Assembly (NCBI RefSeq): GCF_010183535.1
Contig: NC_071331.1
Location: forward strand, 6,386,001 to 6,450,000
Reading direction: 5' to 3'
From: Caenorhabditis remanei
Taxonomy: Eukaryota; Nematoda; Chromadorea; Rhabditida; Rhabditidae
DNA length: 64,000 bases
Shown here: in pieces, positions 44,531-56,788 of the stretch
How positions within the stretch are numbered: the stretch's first letter is position 1
How the letters are laid out: every line of letters starts with the position of its first letter
The notes under the pieces: model-generated
Databases searched by the model: none
What the model saw: only the letters and a program-made list of their open reading frames with translations
Told to the model about the DNA's origin: nothing
Translations under genes and position numbers: made by a program

Positions 44531-47060
44531 CTCCAAGTCTAGTAGAGCGCGTTTAATTTCAGTACAGACATGTGCTATATGCAACCAAACTCGCCATGAA
44601 TGTAACAATCAGAAAATTATAGATTTGAATTTTATAATATTTTGCAACAGACTAATTTCGCAATTAGATTGAGTAGGTTTAAATAGTTCATCAAAAAATT
44701 TCCCGGTTCCCACTTTCTCAGATAACGAATTCGACTTTGAATTATATCATTATTCGTCGATCATTGCGATTTTTCAAGTTAATTCAAAACATGAAGCTGA
44801 AATTCAAAAAGAAGAAGTAGGACCCATGAGTTTTGACCTATGTCTCCTCAGCTCATTGACACCAAAAAGAGGTTAGAGCTTATTCTCATTTTGTATTTAT
44901 AAGGTTTATGACGTGACTTCTGGGTAGGAAATAGAAATAACGGGTAGGAAACGATTGTTTTTTTATATCAAAAATCGTAGACAAAGTATCAATAAAATAT
45001 CCACCGATTCATAGTGACTATATGAAACATGAAATTCTTTAAAAAATAATTCTTGACCATTCGTTGCAGCCAACCCAGCTAGATCACAACAAATCCAAAC
45101 TAACTCAACCCAAATCCAGAAACTTCTTCTTTAAAAATAATTCCTGACGATTAGTTGCAGCCCCAACTAGGTCACAAAATCGTCCAATCTAACTCAACCC
45201 AAATCCAGAAACCAATGTCCAACAAACACAAAAAAGAGAAGGAGAGAGAATTAAAGAAGACATGAAAAAAGACAGATTGAATTGCATTGAAAGCAGTCAT
45301 TTTGAAATTTGAGAGGATCTAACCAGAACTTTATTTTTTAGGAGAAAAGAAGAAGAGGATGAACTGGAAGAGAAGAAGGGAAAATGGGTTGGGATTTGAA
45401 CTTTTTGAAAAGAATTTTTGAGTGAATGGGGAAATGAGTGGGTAATTGCAGTTGTTCAGAGAAAAAATGTATAAAGTTGAAAGGTTGATCAGCATTGGAT
45501 TGTGGAAAAACTGACATAATAGAGATTTCGATTTTGGTATTTACCATATTATCGCTCTACTGACATCAAACTTTTTTTCAGCTTTTAGATTTTTACCTTG
45601 AAACGGACAATTTTTGAGGCTACATTCCCATCAACTTACAGAAACAGGAACTGGTTCGTTCAAATCCTTATAAATCCAAGGCTCCAACATTTTTCAGGAT
45701 CCAAACACAAAGTACTCTCTAATCCATGAAAGTCCGTCAACCCCAAAAGATGGATAATTGAGTTATATGGTTCTGGTTAAGGGACCAGAGAACACTAGCC
45801 GGATGTTCATCTTTTTCTCGGAATTCTAAGAGATGGAGAAGAGAGCACATTTGAGAATGTATAGAGATTTCATTAATTGTATGACTCAATTAATGAAATT
45901 AGTGGGAAATGGGGGGGGGGGGGAGTATTGTAATTTGACTGAAATTAAGATGAGCAGAGATTGAAATGGATAAACCAAGGATCGAAGGCATATCAAAGCA
46001 GTTGTTGCTTGAGAAATTATAAGAAACCGTTTGGAAACAGTAAGAGAATGGCAGATGAATGCATTGGTCACGTGACGTAACAGTTTTAGAGAAATTCCCA
46101 ATATTTTATTTCATGTCAGTAATGTATTTTGATTTTGAGAACCTGTTACAAGTGGATCATGATACAATAATTATTGTTCAGTATGAGTTAGATAGATACA
46201 GCCAATGGGATGCATATGAGGCGGAAAAAATTTAAATTTTGAAATTTTGACAGAACTTGATGGGAAATTTCGAAATTTGAGAGGATCTAACCAGAGCTTC
46301 CTTTTTTGGGAGAAAAGGAGGAGAGGATGAACTGGAAGATAAGAGGGGAAAATAGGTTGAACTTTGAACTTTTGGAAAGGATTTTTGTGTGAATGGGATG
46401 AAAATGGGGGATTGCAGTTTCAGTGCTGACATAGTTGAGATTTCAATTTAGGTTTTACATTAATTCGGAAAAAATTTAAATTTTCAAATTTTGACAGAAC
46501 GGGATGGGAAAGCCAATAAATTTCACAAATTCTGAAACACAGTGGGTAAAAAAGTGACAACACAGTCTAGATTGAATATTTTAAATGGATTTTCTAAAAC
46601 GCAAAACATTTTTTCAGTTTCACCCCGGTCAATTATGAGAATAGTAAAAAAAATAATGAAAACGGAATTCCTATAGTAAAACCGAAACCAAAATTTGAAA
46701 TCTGTTTTCTTCATGCCGTCATTCAAAAAAGCAACATATTATCTCGAGTGTTGACAAAGTGACAAATTTTTTTTCTTCCTGTCAACGTAGCAATTATTTC
46801 GAAAGGATTATGTCAATGTTTTCAAAAATAGAATGACAAAGTGACATATGTTTTTATGTCATTGAGATCAAACTTCTTATACAGATATCAGAGTTGTGAA
46901 AGCTCCCAAGTTAAAAAGTCTAGCATCTCATTAAGTGAATACAAAAATGATTTGTGTCAGTACGTAATTTGTGGAACTCAACACATCTGCAACTAACTGG
47001 TCAGAGAAAGGCTATATACATATAACACAGTTTTAAGAATGTGTTCAGACAAGACAAATT

Positions 47061-47068
47061 TGAAACAG
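47061..47068 (-). promoter_or_regulatory. Ruby motif core, module B
   Basis: Exact core. Candidate first U at 47024 after TGT. In copy A the site is GAAACAA. Confidence 0.4.
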
Positions 47069-47568
47069 TCAAGAAGATCAAATCGCTTGTCCAAAATTGG
47101 TTTTTATCCGTTCTTGTTCCAGATTGAGCAGTGTTCTAAATACGTTTATTTCTGTTATTAGTTCTATCAGATCTCTGTTAAGAATATACAAACGCTGTTT
47201 GGTTTCTACGAAACATCGACATACCATTTATTAAATAATTGATTTTTCTAAGAAACAGTTTTTTTTACAATTCTATATGAACCCGAAACTAAATACATCT
47301 CCAAGTTCAAGCTCTCAGATTCGTCAATCTCAATCTCAATTTCTTCATTTTTCATTCTTTTTTACCGAACCGAAAGTCAGCAAGTTAGGCGCCGGCTCGT
47401 CTCGTTTCGGCCAAGTATGCACGTTTTTCATTACCAGTTTGTATTACTCCTATCCATTGAAACGCAATCGATAAGCGGGTTGAGAGCTCAAAAGACGATG
47501 AATCCATTAGTTCGAAAAAGAGGTGATCAAAATAAAACACTTGTCCAAAACAGTATTTTTCTCAGTGT

Positions 47569-47720
47569 TTATTTCAGAAGTTGAACATATTGATGTGCTC
47601 CGTTGAAAAATTCTATATTGACAGTAGCAAAGACGTCATCTTCTGTCGTTGTCCATTCTATTTTTACCTCATTTAGCGGATATTTTGGGGCATCCACACA
47701 AGAAAATACATCATTTCTAT
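47569..47720 (-). pseudogene. CxxC terminal exon, copy 3 (second Cys lost)
   Basis: Open with the same stop as copy 1, but CVDC-R is changed to CVDAPKYPLNE, which removes the second Cys. The upstream frame is open as in copy 1. Confidence 0.42.
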
Positions 47721-48112
47721 CTGCAGAAAATGCAATTCGATTAAGTGTCTGACTAATTTTTGTGTTGCAGAACGATGGATTCCGTTCGTTTTAAGTTCTG
47801 CGTTCGTTTTAAGTTCTTTTTCAAAAAAAGCGTTCGTTTCATAATTTTTTTGAATAATCACAAAATTGAAATCGCGATTCTGTGTTTGCACATTTCCTGT
47901 GAGGAATGACCGAGCATTACTTAATTTTTTCATTAAACAGTTGATTGTTCTGTGAAATAGTCATTTTTAAAGCATTCCCAAAACAAGAAATCAATACAAC
48001 ATCTGAAGCTCGAAGTCTTGACTATTTTCAGTTTCGTGTGCAAGAAGACATTTGAATAATTTTTTAAATGCAAAAAAAACAACACATGTCCAAAACAGTT
48101 TTTTATCAGTAT

Positions 48113-48265
48113 TTAATTCAGAAACTGAACAGATTGATGTCCTCCGTTGAACACATTCGATATTACCAGTTCCAAAGACGTCATCTTTTGTTATTGTCCA
48201 TTCTATTTTCAGCTCATTTAGCAGATATTTTCGGCAACCCACACAAGTAAATACATCATTTCTGT
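48113..48265 (-). pseudogene. CxxC terminal exon, copy 4 (frameshifted tail)
   Basis: Keeps RNDVFTCVGCRKYLLNELKI and TKDDVFGTGNIE. A small insertion after that shifts the tail, and the normal VQLLK end is lost. Confidence 0.42.
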
Positions 48266-48373
48266 CTGCAGAAAATGGAATTCAATTAAGTGTTTGACTA
48301 ATTTTCGTGTTAAAAATAAATGGAGCAACGAGGGATTCTAATTCGAACCTTTAGATTGGGAATTAAGAGTATA

Positions 48374-48612
48374 CCGTAAATACTGTATTATAACGGCACC
48401 TTTAATAAAACGGTACCTGTATTATAACGGCACCCCATGTATACTCAGAATTCATTATCCCAGTGTATTTTCTTGGTTCTGATTAGAAGCAGCGTGAATA
48501 TAACCTCTAAATCAACAAATAGAACTTTCAAAAAAGTGTTTTCCACTTAACTTTAAAGAGTTTCTGAAACCACAAAATTTTTCTGGACCGACATGTCGCT
48601 GTAGTTTTACGG
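48374..48612. mobile_element. TA-flanked MITE, module B relative
   Basis: Starts CCGTAAATACTGTATTATAA and ends GTAGTTTTACGG at the same place as 41349-41569. It has a doubled TATTATAACGGCACC segment near the left end. Confidence 0.75.
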
Positions 48613-48615
48613 TAA

Positions 48616-48623
48616 CTGTTTCA
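48616..48623 (+). promoter_or_regulatory. Ruby motif core, module B
   Basis: Exact core. Candidate first U at 48661 after CGA (CGNT form). Confidence 0.45.
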
Positions 48624-48728
48624 AAAGGTTTATATTATATTTCTCTCTATTTACAGTCGATACATTCGAAGTATTGCTGAAAGCTTCACTTTAGAATTTT
48701 TTCTTGTCTAATTGAAACGATTACTTTT

Positions 48729-48736
48729 CTGTTTCA
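48729..48736 (+). promoter_or_regulatory. Ruby motif core, module B
   Basis: Exact core. Candidate first U at 48774 after TAT. Confidence 0.4.
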
Positions 48737-49050
48737 TGAATTTAACATGTAAATGTAACTGTAACAATTTTATTGGCATCATGACGGCATGAAGTTCCAT
48801 AATAATCTGAACGAATTCAGTGAGTTCCATCAAAAATCAATTTTGAGATTAATCAAAGGAAAAATAAACTTTATCGAAGTTGATTACATTTCAAATATAA
48901 AATCACAACTGGAAGTTGATCTAGACAATGTTGACCACTTTAGAAAAGTTCCTCGTTATTTCGAATCTGGAATAGAGAATTAATTCTGCTTCAAAATTGA
49001 AACCTTAGTTAGTAATTGTTAGGAAGAAAAATAGATACTTTAAAGAACAG

Positions 49051-49058
49051 TGAAACAG
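49051..49058 (-). promoter_or_regulatory. Ruby motif core, module B
   Basis: Exact core. Candidate first U at 49015 after CAA. Confidence 0.45.
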
Positions 49059-49534
49059 AGATATTTTTATTTTCGGATAGTTTGCCTGCTCCAATGTCTG
49101 TTTTTCTTCAACGATTTAGAGCTGGAAGTTCTTAAAACGGGAGATGACAAAACGAAATCTCGGCAGTTTTGGTGAGAATCTGCTTGTCATCATTAAAACG
49201 ACGGCCACATTATACAAAAAATGTTTATGTGAAAATAGGGTACTTCCCAACACGAGAATACTGAAGTTAAGATTTTGCACTTTCATTAAATTCCCGAAAC
49301 ATAACTTATTTTTTTTAAATGATTTGTAATTTCACACGTGTTTTTCTGTTGGTATGGAAAATGTTTGAGACCACATCCCATGTTTTCCACTTCCTAAGAA
49401 ATTATATTCAGTTTTCGCATGTTCCCTTCGATTTCAATCAAATCGATAAAAACATAAACTTCGAAAAAAAATTCACGAGTATTACATTTCAACAATTCAA
49501 AACTTCACTTTAAATGTGGAACAGTGAATTTTTT

Positions 49535-49542
49535 CTGTTTCA
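49535..49542 (+). promoter_or_regulatory. Ruby motif core, module B
   Basis: Exact core. Candidate first U at 49578 after CAA. Confidence 0.45.
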
Positions 49543-49774
49543 GCAGTTCAATTTCTGATCAATCATTCCTGATTCAATAATTTAGAAGTGTAGTTCGGTA
49601 TTTTTAATTTTTGTAAAAGTTAGAATGTTCTGAAGATTATAACTATGAATACTTGGTCTTGTAGGCTCCTATGTCTGCAAAAATGCCACTTTTTACAAGC
49701 GTGTGGTTCATCTTATTTCAAATAAATTAAGAAAAAAAAGACTATTATTTAATTTTCAGTGATTTCAACAAGTA

Positions 49775-49782
49775 CTGTTTCA
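49775..49782 (+). promoter_or_regulatory. Ruby motif core, module B, weak
   Basis: Exact core without a matching YRNT. C and D have ACAGTTTCA here. Confidence 0.3.
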
Positions 49783-50137
49783 TTCATTCCACACGAACAA
49801 AATACGAAACTGTCAGAAGTTCTAAAGTAAGGAAAGTTAAATACTTTTTTTCATCGGTGCCCAAGATCCCTAAAAATGCGCCAACTTCAAATTTTCAGTA
49901 TTTATTTTTTGCCCACTTTGATTATAACAACAACTATATATCACCTCTTTTTTCAGGTAAATTTTTTTTATTATGTGTTCCTGCGAAATTTTTTATACCA
50001 ATTGTAGTGACACACTCAATCAGGTTTTTGAGACCACAATCATACCAACTAACAGAAACAGCAGCTGGTTCGTTCAAATTATTATAAACCCGAATCTCCA
50101 ACATTTTCCAGAATCCAAACACAAAGTACTCTCTAAT

Positions 50138-50665
50138 TGTGCCGCCGTCTATCAGACGGCTGGCGAAGAATGGCGAGAACAATAGTAAACAGATCACAAC
50201 TTTATTAACACAAGAACTACTAACCAATAGAGGGCTTCACTGGGTTCTTCTCGGCGGTCTTTGGAGCTGGAGGCGCTGGATCCACGTCCATGCTGGAACC
50301 ATCGACGGGAGACGGGATTTCGGGAATCGAAGGCATCGGGCAATCCGGAGAGTTGACGTGTAGTGAACGGCGGGCTCGTAGAGAGCAAGAGTGGTTTGAC
50401 TGGCTTTCCGGCTTCCTTTTATGCAGACGAAAGTAGGGCAGATCGTTATCGGCGGGACATCGAAGGTCAAGGTCACGGAAGTACCACGGGATGGCAGAAT
50501 GGAGAAGTCCAAGGAGGGAGGGTCACGGGTCACGTAGTTCGGGATAGAGTATTGGATAATAAAGTGTGTTGTCCTTTATGAGATTATGGGAATCGGTGAG
50601 GGATTCGGTGTGGCTTTGATGTGTTTGGTGAGGTCGTGAATTAAGACCTCATTAATTCCGCGCCA
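50138..50665. mobile_element. Solo LTR, 528 bp, 5-bp target duplication CTAAT
   Basis: Begins TGTGCCGCCG and ends CCGCGCCA, the TG...CA form of an LTR. CTAAT repeats at 50133-50137 and 50666-50670. Copies A, B and D run through this site (CTCTCTAATCC in B). It is GC-richer than its surroundings, with TTTTATG and AATAAAG signals on plus (near 50416 and 50556). No internal retroelement genes are present. The open frames inside show no recognised domain. Confidence 0.88.
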
Positions 50666-50971
50666 CTAATCCTTGAAAGTCCGTCAACCCCAAAAGATGG
50701 ATAATTGAGTTATATTGTTCTGGTTTAAGGGACCAGAGAACACTATCCGGATGTTCATCTTTTTCTCAGAATTCTATGAAAAGATAGAGAAGAGAGCACA
50801 TTTGAGAATGTCTAGAGATTTCATTAATTGCATGACTCAATTAATGAAATTAGTGGGTGGAATGGGGGGAGTATTGTAATTTGACTGAAATTAAGATGAG
50901 CAGAGATTGAAATGGAAAAATACTGCACCCATAAACGATCAAAGTATTTGTTGCTTGAGAAATTATATGTT

Positions 50972-50979
50972 TGAAACAG
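50972..50979 (-). promoter_or_regulatory. Ruby motif core, module C
   Basis: Exact core. Candidate first U at 50938 after TGA. Confidence 0.42.
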
Positions 50980-51664
50980 TAAGAGAATGGTAGATGAATG
51001 CATTGGTTGACTGCTGTATTAGTATGTGTTGGATACGGCGAAATATGAATCAAACCAAAATTTGAAACTTTGACAGAACTTGATGGGAAACTTGAAAAAG
51101 CAAATAAATTCTCCAAATACTGAACATGAACTAAAAAGTCACTATCCACAGTCCAAATGATCCAAATGAATTTTTTAGATGGATATTCTGAAAACGCAAA
51201 ACATTTTTTGGCAGTTTCACCCCGATCAATTTTGAGAAGACCACACAAACCAATCTGATCAAATCTGTCTTTTAATATTAAGACCAAAATCTCAAATCTA
51301 TTGTCTTCATGCCGTCACTTGAAAAAGCAACATATCATCTCGAGTTCTGACAAAGTGACAAATTTTTTCTCTCCTTGTCAACATAACAATTATGTCAAAA
51401 GTATTATGTCAATGTTTCCACTAATAGAATGACAAAGTGACATATGTTTTTATGTCATTGAGATCAACTTTCCTAAGGTGATATCAGAATTGAAGAATTC
51501 AAACGCTTCTCAGATCTTGGAAAACCCATGAAATATCACACTTCGCCCATCTTAAATTCGCGATAAAAATGTCTTTTAAACTTCTGTGAAGAAGAAAAAA
51601 ATCAATGTTTCATCTGCAACAAATCAAACAAAAGACATTGATAAAATCGTTTGTTTGAGCGGTG

Positions 51665-51789
51665 TCATCCATTAAGTAGTTCATCACTTCCAGATTCGAA
51701 AACGTCATCTTCTGTTGTTGTCCATTCTATTCTCAGCTCATTTAGCAGATATTTTCGGCAACCCACACAAGTAAATACATCATTTTTGT
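51665..51789 (-). pseudogene. CxxC terminal exon, copy 5
   Basis: Reads KNDVFTCVGCRKYLLNELRI, then EWTTTEDDVFESGSDELLNG and TGA. It is shorter than copies 1-3. Confidence 0.42.
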
Positions 51790-51891
51790 CTGCAGAAAAT
51801 GTAATTCAATTAAGTGTCTGAATATTTTTATATTACAATTGAAGTGAAGAGCGAGGGATTCAAATTCGAATCTTTTGATTAAGTGATAAAA

Positions 51892-51899
51892 CTGTTTCA
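51892..51899 (+). promoter_or_regulatory. Ruby motif core, module C
   Basis: Exact core. Candidate first U at 51933 after TGT. Confidence 0.4.
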
Positions 51900-52453
51900 A
51901 AAGATGTATAGAAGACCTCTGATAAATAATGTTGAAATGCTGAGACTATTTATTTCATTTCAGGTAGATTCATAAAATTTTTGTTGTGGGAAAGGCTCAT
52001 CAGGTTTACTTCACGACTATTGCAAAAAATGCGAAACCATTGTTTTCAACAAACAAAACTGCTAACCGCAAATTTCGAAACTGTTGTTTGCAATTTCAGG
52101 AAAACGAAAAACGCACAATTGAACAAAAAACCATTGGAGAAGTTCCAAATTGAATAACTGCAAAAGAAAAGACAATAAGATTGACTAACCGTTTTTCTTA
52201 CAAACATTGAATATTAGAAACGACGAAAAAGCTTTTGATCTTTTTTTCTACCTTGCGAAAAAAATTTCAGATATGTGAGGTTATTCTTCAGTTATTCACT
52301 TTTTGTGATAACCGTTTCAAATAGCAATTATCCTTATAACAGTCTAATGATAGCATGATCGTTCTCGGTAATGGTACCATAATTCCCACGGAATAATATC
52401 TATAGACATGAATGACTTTTTGAAGGTAATACATTGTTGAGTATGAAGTTGTT

Positions 52454-52461
52454 CTGTTTCA
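52454..52461 (+). promoter_or_regulatory. Ruby motif core, module C
   Basis: Exact core in sequence found only in this module. Candidate first U at 52497 after TAT. Confidence 0.4.
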
Positions 52462-53075
52462 CAATCATAAAGAAAATATTAAGAACACTTAATTATTACA
52501 TTAAAAAAAACAAATCACCACTTTTTAGCAAGTATCCGTTAGTTATTCGATTTCTTAGGATGGTTACAGTTCCCAGCACCATTGAAACCATTGCATGACA
52601 TGTAACTTAAAGAACATTCTGAAACCGAACTCTTCGTTTTGGTTCTCGAAAAACCCGAAATAACAAAAGTCACAAACCCGACTCAACAAAGATTTGTTGA
52701 AAATACACTGCACCCCTACATATATAAAAACCTTTGTCTTGATTTCTACGCAATTGACTTCCAACAAATGGTAGTGCTCAGAGTCTGATTTTGTATTGAT
52801 AATGAGACTATTCGTTCTCCCCCGATTCATTCAGTCTTTTTTTCTTTTTTCCGGTAAATGAGTCGAGGGAAAAAAGTTTTTTTCCGGACTTGAATAGCCC
52901 AATAAAATTATTGACTTGAGTTATTGACATCACGAAGCTTACCTATTATCAGTTATAAACTTTACTGATTCATATCGTGTAGATGAAACAATCATTTTTT
53001 GAAGGAACGTTTACGAAAACTTGCTGAAAGCTTCATTTTAGAATTTTCTCTTGTCTAATTGAAACGATTACTTTT

Positions 53076-53083
53076 CTGTTTCA
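53076..53083 (+). promoter_or_regulatory. Ruby motif core, module C
   Basis: Exact core. Candidate first U at 53121 after TAT. Confidence 0.4.
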
Positions 53084-54479
53084 TGAATTTAACATGTAAA
53101 TTAAATTGTAACAACTTTATTGACTTTTTGACGGCATAAAATGAAATAATAATCTAAACGAATTCAGGGAGTTCCACCGAAAATCAATTTTGAGATAAAT
53201 CAAGGAAAAAATAAGCTTTATCAAAGTTGATTACATTTCAAATATAAAATCACAACTAGAAGTTGATCTAGACAATGTTGACCACTTTAGAAAAGCTGCT
53301 CGTTTTCGCATATTGTCTTTGATATTCCAAACAATGGTAACAGAAGGACAACATGAGCATAACATTGAAAAAATCTAAACTTCATTTCGAATCTGAAATA
53401 GAGAATTCATTTCTGCTTCAACATTGAAACTTTTGGTCATTCACTGATGATGGAATGACTATATTTTATTTTACCTTAGATTTGGATGAGTCCAGAATAA
53501 AACTCAGTTATTAATTGTTAGGAAGAAAATTGGATGCTTTAAAGAACAGTGAAGCATCGATATTTTCGGATAGTTTGCCTGCTCCAATGTCAGCTTTTCT
53601 TCAAAGATTTAGAGCTAGAAGTTCTTAAAACGGGATATGACAAAACGAAATCCCAATCGGGCAGTTTTGGTGAGAATCTGCTTGTCATCATTAAAACGAT
53701 GGTCACATTATACAAAAAATGTTTATGTGAAAATAGGGAACTTCCAACCATGAGAATACTGAAATTAAGATTTTGCACTTTCATTAAATTCCCGAAACAT
53801 AACTTATTTTTTTTAAATGATTTGTAATTTAACACGTGTTTTTCTGTTGGTATGGAAAATATTGGAGACCACATCCCATGTTTTCCACTTCCTAAAAAGT
53901 TATATTCAGTTTTCGTATTTTCCCTTCGATATCAATAAACATGACACTCCAAAAATTAAAAACTTTGCTTCAAATGTAGAACAGTGAATTTATTTATGTT
54001 TCAGCTGCTTGTTTTCTGATAATTCATTTTGACATCTTAGTTATTGTTTCTTCTTTTCATGTTTAGAAGTGCCAACGCTATCGGCATGGGCAACTTCTTT
54101 GTATTTCGACATTTTCAATTTTCATGAAAATTAAAGTGTGCTGATGAACAGAACCATTGAATCCTACCTCTTCCTGAATCCTTCCTCTTCCTAAAACAAG
54201 AGTGGGGTTATTCTTGTTTCACATAAATCCAAAAAAAAAATAATTCTAATTTAAGTTAGAGGATTAACAAATATAACAGTTTCATTCAATCCAGATGAAC
54301 AAAATACGTATCTGTTAGTAATTTAGAGGAAGGTAACTTGAATACTGTTTTTTAATCAGCGCCCCGAAATCTGAAAAAAAACGCATTGTATGTTAATTAT
54401 GTTAATAATTTTAATTGAAGCAGATATGCTTGGGTCCATTGAAATTTAACAAGGATGGACGAATAGTCTAACAAATTGA

Positions 54480-54610
54480 AACAAATTGAAAAGTTGGAAA
54501 AATTGAGAATAGGCTTTCCATCCGGACGGGCGTTTCTGCGGGCGGCCCTCGCCCGCCCGGGCGGCGACCCGCCCGTGCTTGCCCTAGCCCGCCCTAGGGA
54601 AGACTGGCGT
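54480..54610. repeat. GC-rich block with CCCGCCC / GGGCGGG inverted segments
   Basis: GCGGGCGGCCCTCGCCCGCC pairs partly with GGCGGCGACCCGCCC. It is far richer in GC than the surroundings and resembles the GC blocks of the MITEs. Its left flank (54415-54480) repeats 25405-25470. Confidence 0.5.
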
Positions 54611-55722
54611 GACAAAATGTTTCTCCTTAATTTATTTGTTTCATATTATCTAATCTAATTTTGTCAAAAAACCAATCGCACTCTCTACTCAATAAAAAAA
54701 GAAAAAAAAAGTTTTGCAGCAAAAAGCAAAAAAGTTCGAACTCGGGAGTATCAAATTCAAAAACAAAGTTGTTAAGACGCACTCTCTGACTCGTTCGATC
54801 ACCCGTAGGCACACGAAAAAAGTTGACCATCTCCGATTTGCCTATAATTTTTATCAAAGATAGTATCAAGTGTTCTCTGCAAACTGAGGTACTTTTTGTC
54901 CGGGTCCGTCACCTGGGTACCTAGGAAAATCAAAAAATCGATATTTTTCGAAAATTTTTTCTGAAGTAGTTAGCTATGAAATCTCAACGGAAAATTAATG
55001 TAGACACTAGATTAAGCAATTTTTGTGTTTAGAAGAAAATTCCAGCTCAACGTCTTCATTGTGAAAATTTTCAAAATATATGAAATTTTTGGGTTTTTTT
55101 CATGAAATCGTTTTTATCTCGTCAGTGACACGAGAAGACGGGTTTTTTTATTTGAAATTCGGAAACCAATTGAAAATGAGCTCACAGACACACATACATT
55201 AATCTATGAGAAAATCAGAGTTGAAACCTTCAAATTATTGAACTGTTTCCAAAAATAAATTTTTAGATACAAGTGTTTATGCATTAATCGAATCGAGTCT
55301 TGGAAACTGATTCAGAATATTGCGAAAATTAATGAAACAAATTTCTCTCTATAACAAGACAGAAAACGCCATCCGAAAACAGTAAAAACCAAAAAAAGAA
55401 CAGAAGAAAAAAAGAAACAAGTAGGTATTAATCGAATCAAATCAACAAATCAAGAGTGGTCATTCTGATTCTCTCATTTAGAGAGAGAGAAGACATCACT
55501 CACTTTTTATCAGTTCTTTGCTTCTCTATTTCTCTTGTCAATCAGTAGTGTCTCCTTGGATGTTTAAGTTTTCTGACTATCTATGGGGTGAGAGGAAAGC
55601 GGGAACGAGAAATTTTGAGAGGAGGGGGGGGGGGGGTCTTTGGCAAGTGGCAACATCAAGTACAAGAGGTCAGATAAGGGAGAAAAGGAGTGAAGAAATG
55701 ATGATAAGGTGAGCGTTTTTTT

Positions 55723-55730
55723 CTGTTTCA
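55723..55730 (+). promoter_or_regulatory. Ruby motif core, module D
   Basis: Exact core. Candidate first U at 55769 after TAG. Confidence 0.4.
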
Positions 55731-55872
55731 GAATGTAGTTTTGGCCGGAAAAAATGGATAGTGGATAGTGATCCATCTATATTCGATAGAAATGGAATAT
55801 CCACTTTCAATAATGTATGCATTTTCACCGTAACATTAATGTCTGCTAGGATTCCTACAGTTATGGATATTT

Positions 55873-55880
55873 TGAAACAG
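55873..55880 (-). promoter_or_regulatory. Ruby motif core, module D
   Basis: Exact core. Candidate first U at 55838 after CAT. In copy A the site is GAAATAG. Confidence 0.42.
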
Positions 55881-56170
55881 AAAAATGTGAATGAATAAAA
55901 CCTGGATTCAGGAATTGTTTATGTTACTGATAGTGTGTTTCAGAATTATTGCCGTATTAGTTACGCTATTCTTTTGCAAATACAATTTTATTTAAAAGTT
56001 TTAATCATATTTTAGTCGAACCGATATCACAAAGACGAGACAGTCGAAAAAATGACCACAAACGCTCGAAAAAAGATAAATTGACTTAAATAGGGGGTCT
56101 TTGGCAAGTACAAGAGGTCAGATAGGGGAGAAAATCGTTGAAGAAATTATGATAAGGTGAGGGTTTTTTT

Positions 56171-56178
56171 CTGTTTCA
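56171..56178 (+). promoter_or_regulatory. Ruby motif core, module D
   Basis: Exact core. Candidate first U at 56217 after TAG. The matching copy A site (34320) reads ATGTTTCA. Confidence 0.4.
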
Positions 56179-56788
56179 GAATGTAGTTTTGGCGGGAAAA
56201 AATGGGCAGTAAATAGTCGTGGTAGAGCTAGAGTTGGAATATACACTTTTAATTATGTATAACTTTTTATTATATAGTATTACTGTCTGGAACGATTTTA
56301 ATAGTTATGAATATTTTGAAACAAAAGGTTGTGAAAGAGTAAAACCTGGATTTAGAAACGATTTCTGTTGCAGATGGTGTATTTCAGAATTTTTCCCGTA
56401 TTAGTTTCGCTTTTTAGAAAATTCAAAATAAATGTTTTATTTTAAAATTTCATTCATATTTTAGTGGAATTGATCTAAAAAAAGACGCGCGACAGTCGAA
56501 TAACTGACCAAAAATGCTGGAAAATGGTTTAATAGCAGTCGGTTAAGCTGCATATCAAAATGCCACAACGAAACAGCGAATTAAAAAAAATTAATTTTGA
56601 ATTTGCCTCCAAGTCTAGAAGAGCGCGTTTGATTTCAGTACTCACCCCTAAACCCGTGCTATATGCAACTAAACAGTATATTTTTGAAAAGTTTGCAGCG
56701 AAAGGAACAAAAATGCGGATACAGAGAAAACAAGTTCCGAGCGTGAAATGGAATTTTTCTAAAATAATTTTTTGAATGTGACAATTTG

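Larger units (their letters stand above)
43280..49990. repeat. Duplicated module, copy B
   Basis: Same anchors as copy A: TTTATGACGTGACTTCTGGG (44906), CACGTGACGTAACAGTTTTA (46069), GCAGATATTTTCGG (48222) and ATGACGGCATGAAGTTCCAT (48781). 46230-46470 partly repeats 45290-45450. Confidence 0.85.
50000..54300. repeat. Duplicated module, copy C (shortest)
   Basis: Contains the anchors AAGATGGATAATTGAGTTAT (50694), GACAAAGTGACATATGTTTT (51429), GCAGATATTTTCGG (51744) and TGACGGCATAAAATG (53129). It lacks the 33.3-38.4 kb part of copy A and is broken by a solo LTR. Confidence 0.8.

Noticed and set aside
48789..48983. Repeated plus frame NLNEFSEFHQKSILRLIKGK in several modules
   Set aside because: The copy at 42440 has a stop and the copy at 53140 has a frame-breaking change; no family recognised. 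Could be an old exon, but the support is too weak for a feature.
50194..50533. Protein-coding frames in GC-rich DNA
   Set aside because: They fall fully inside the solo LTR and no retroviral or cellular domain was recognised.
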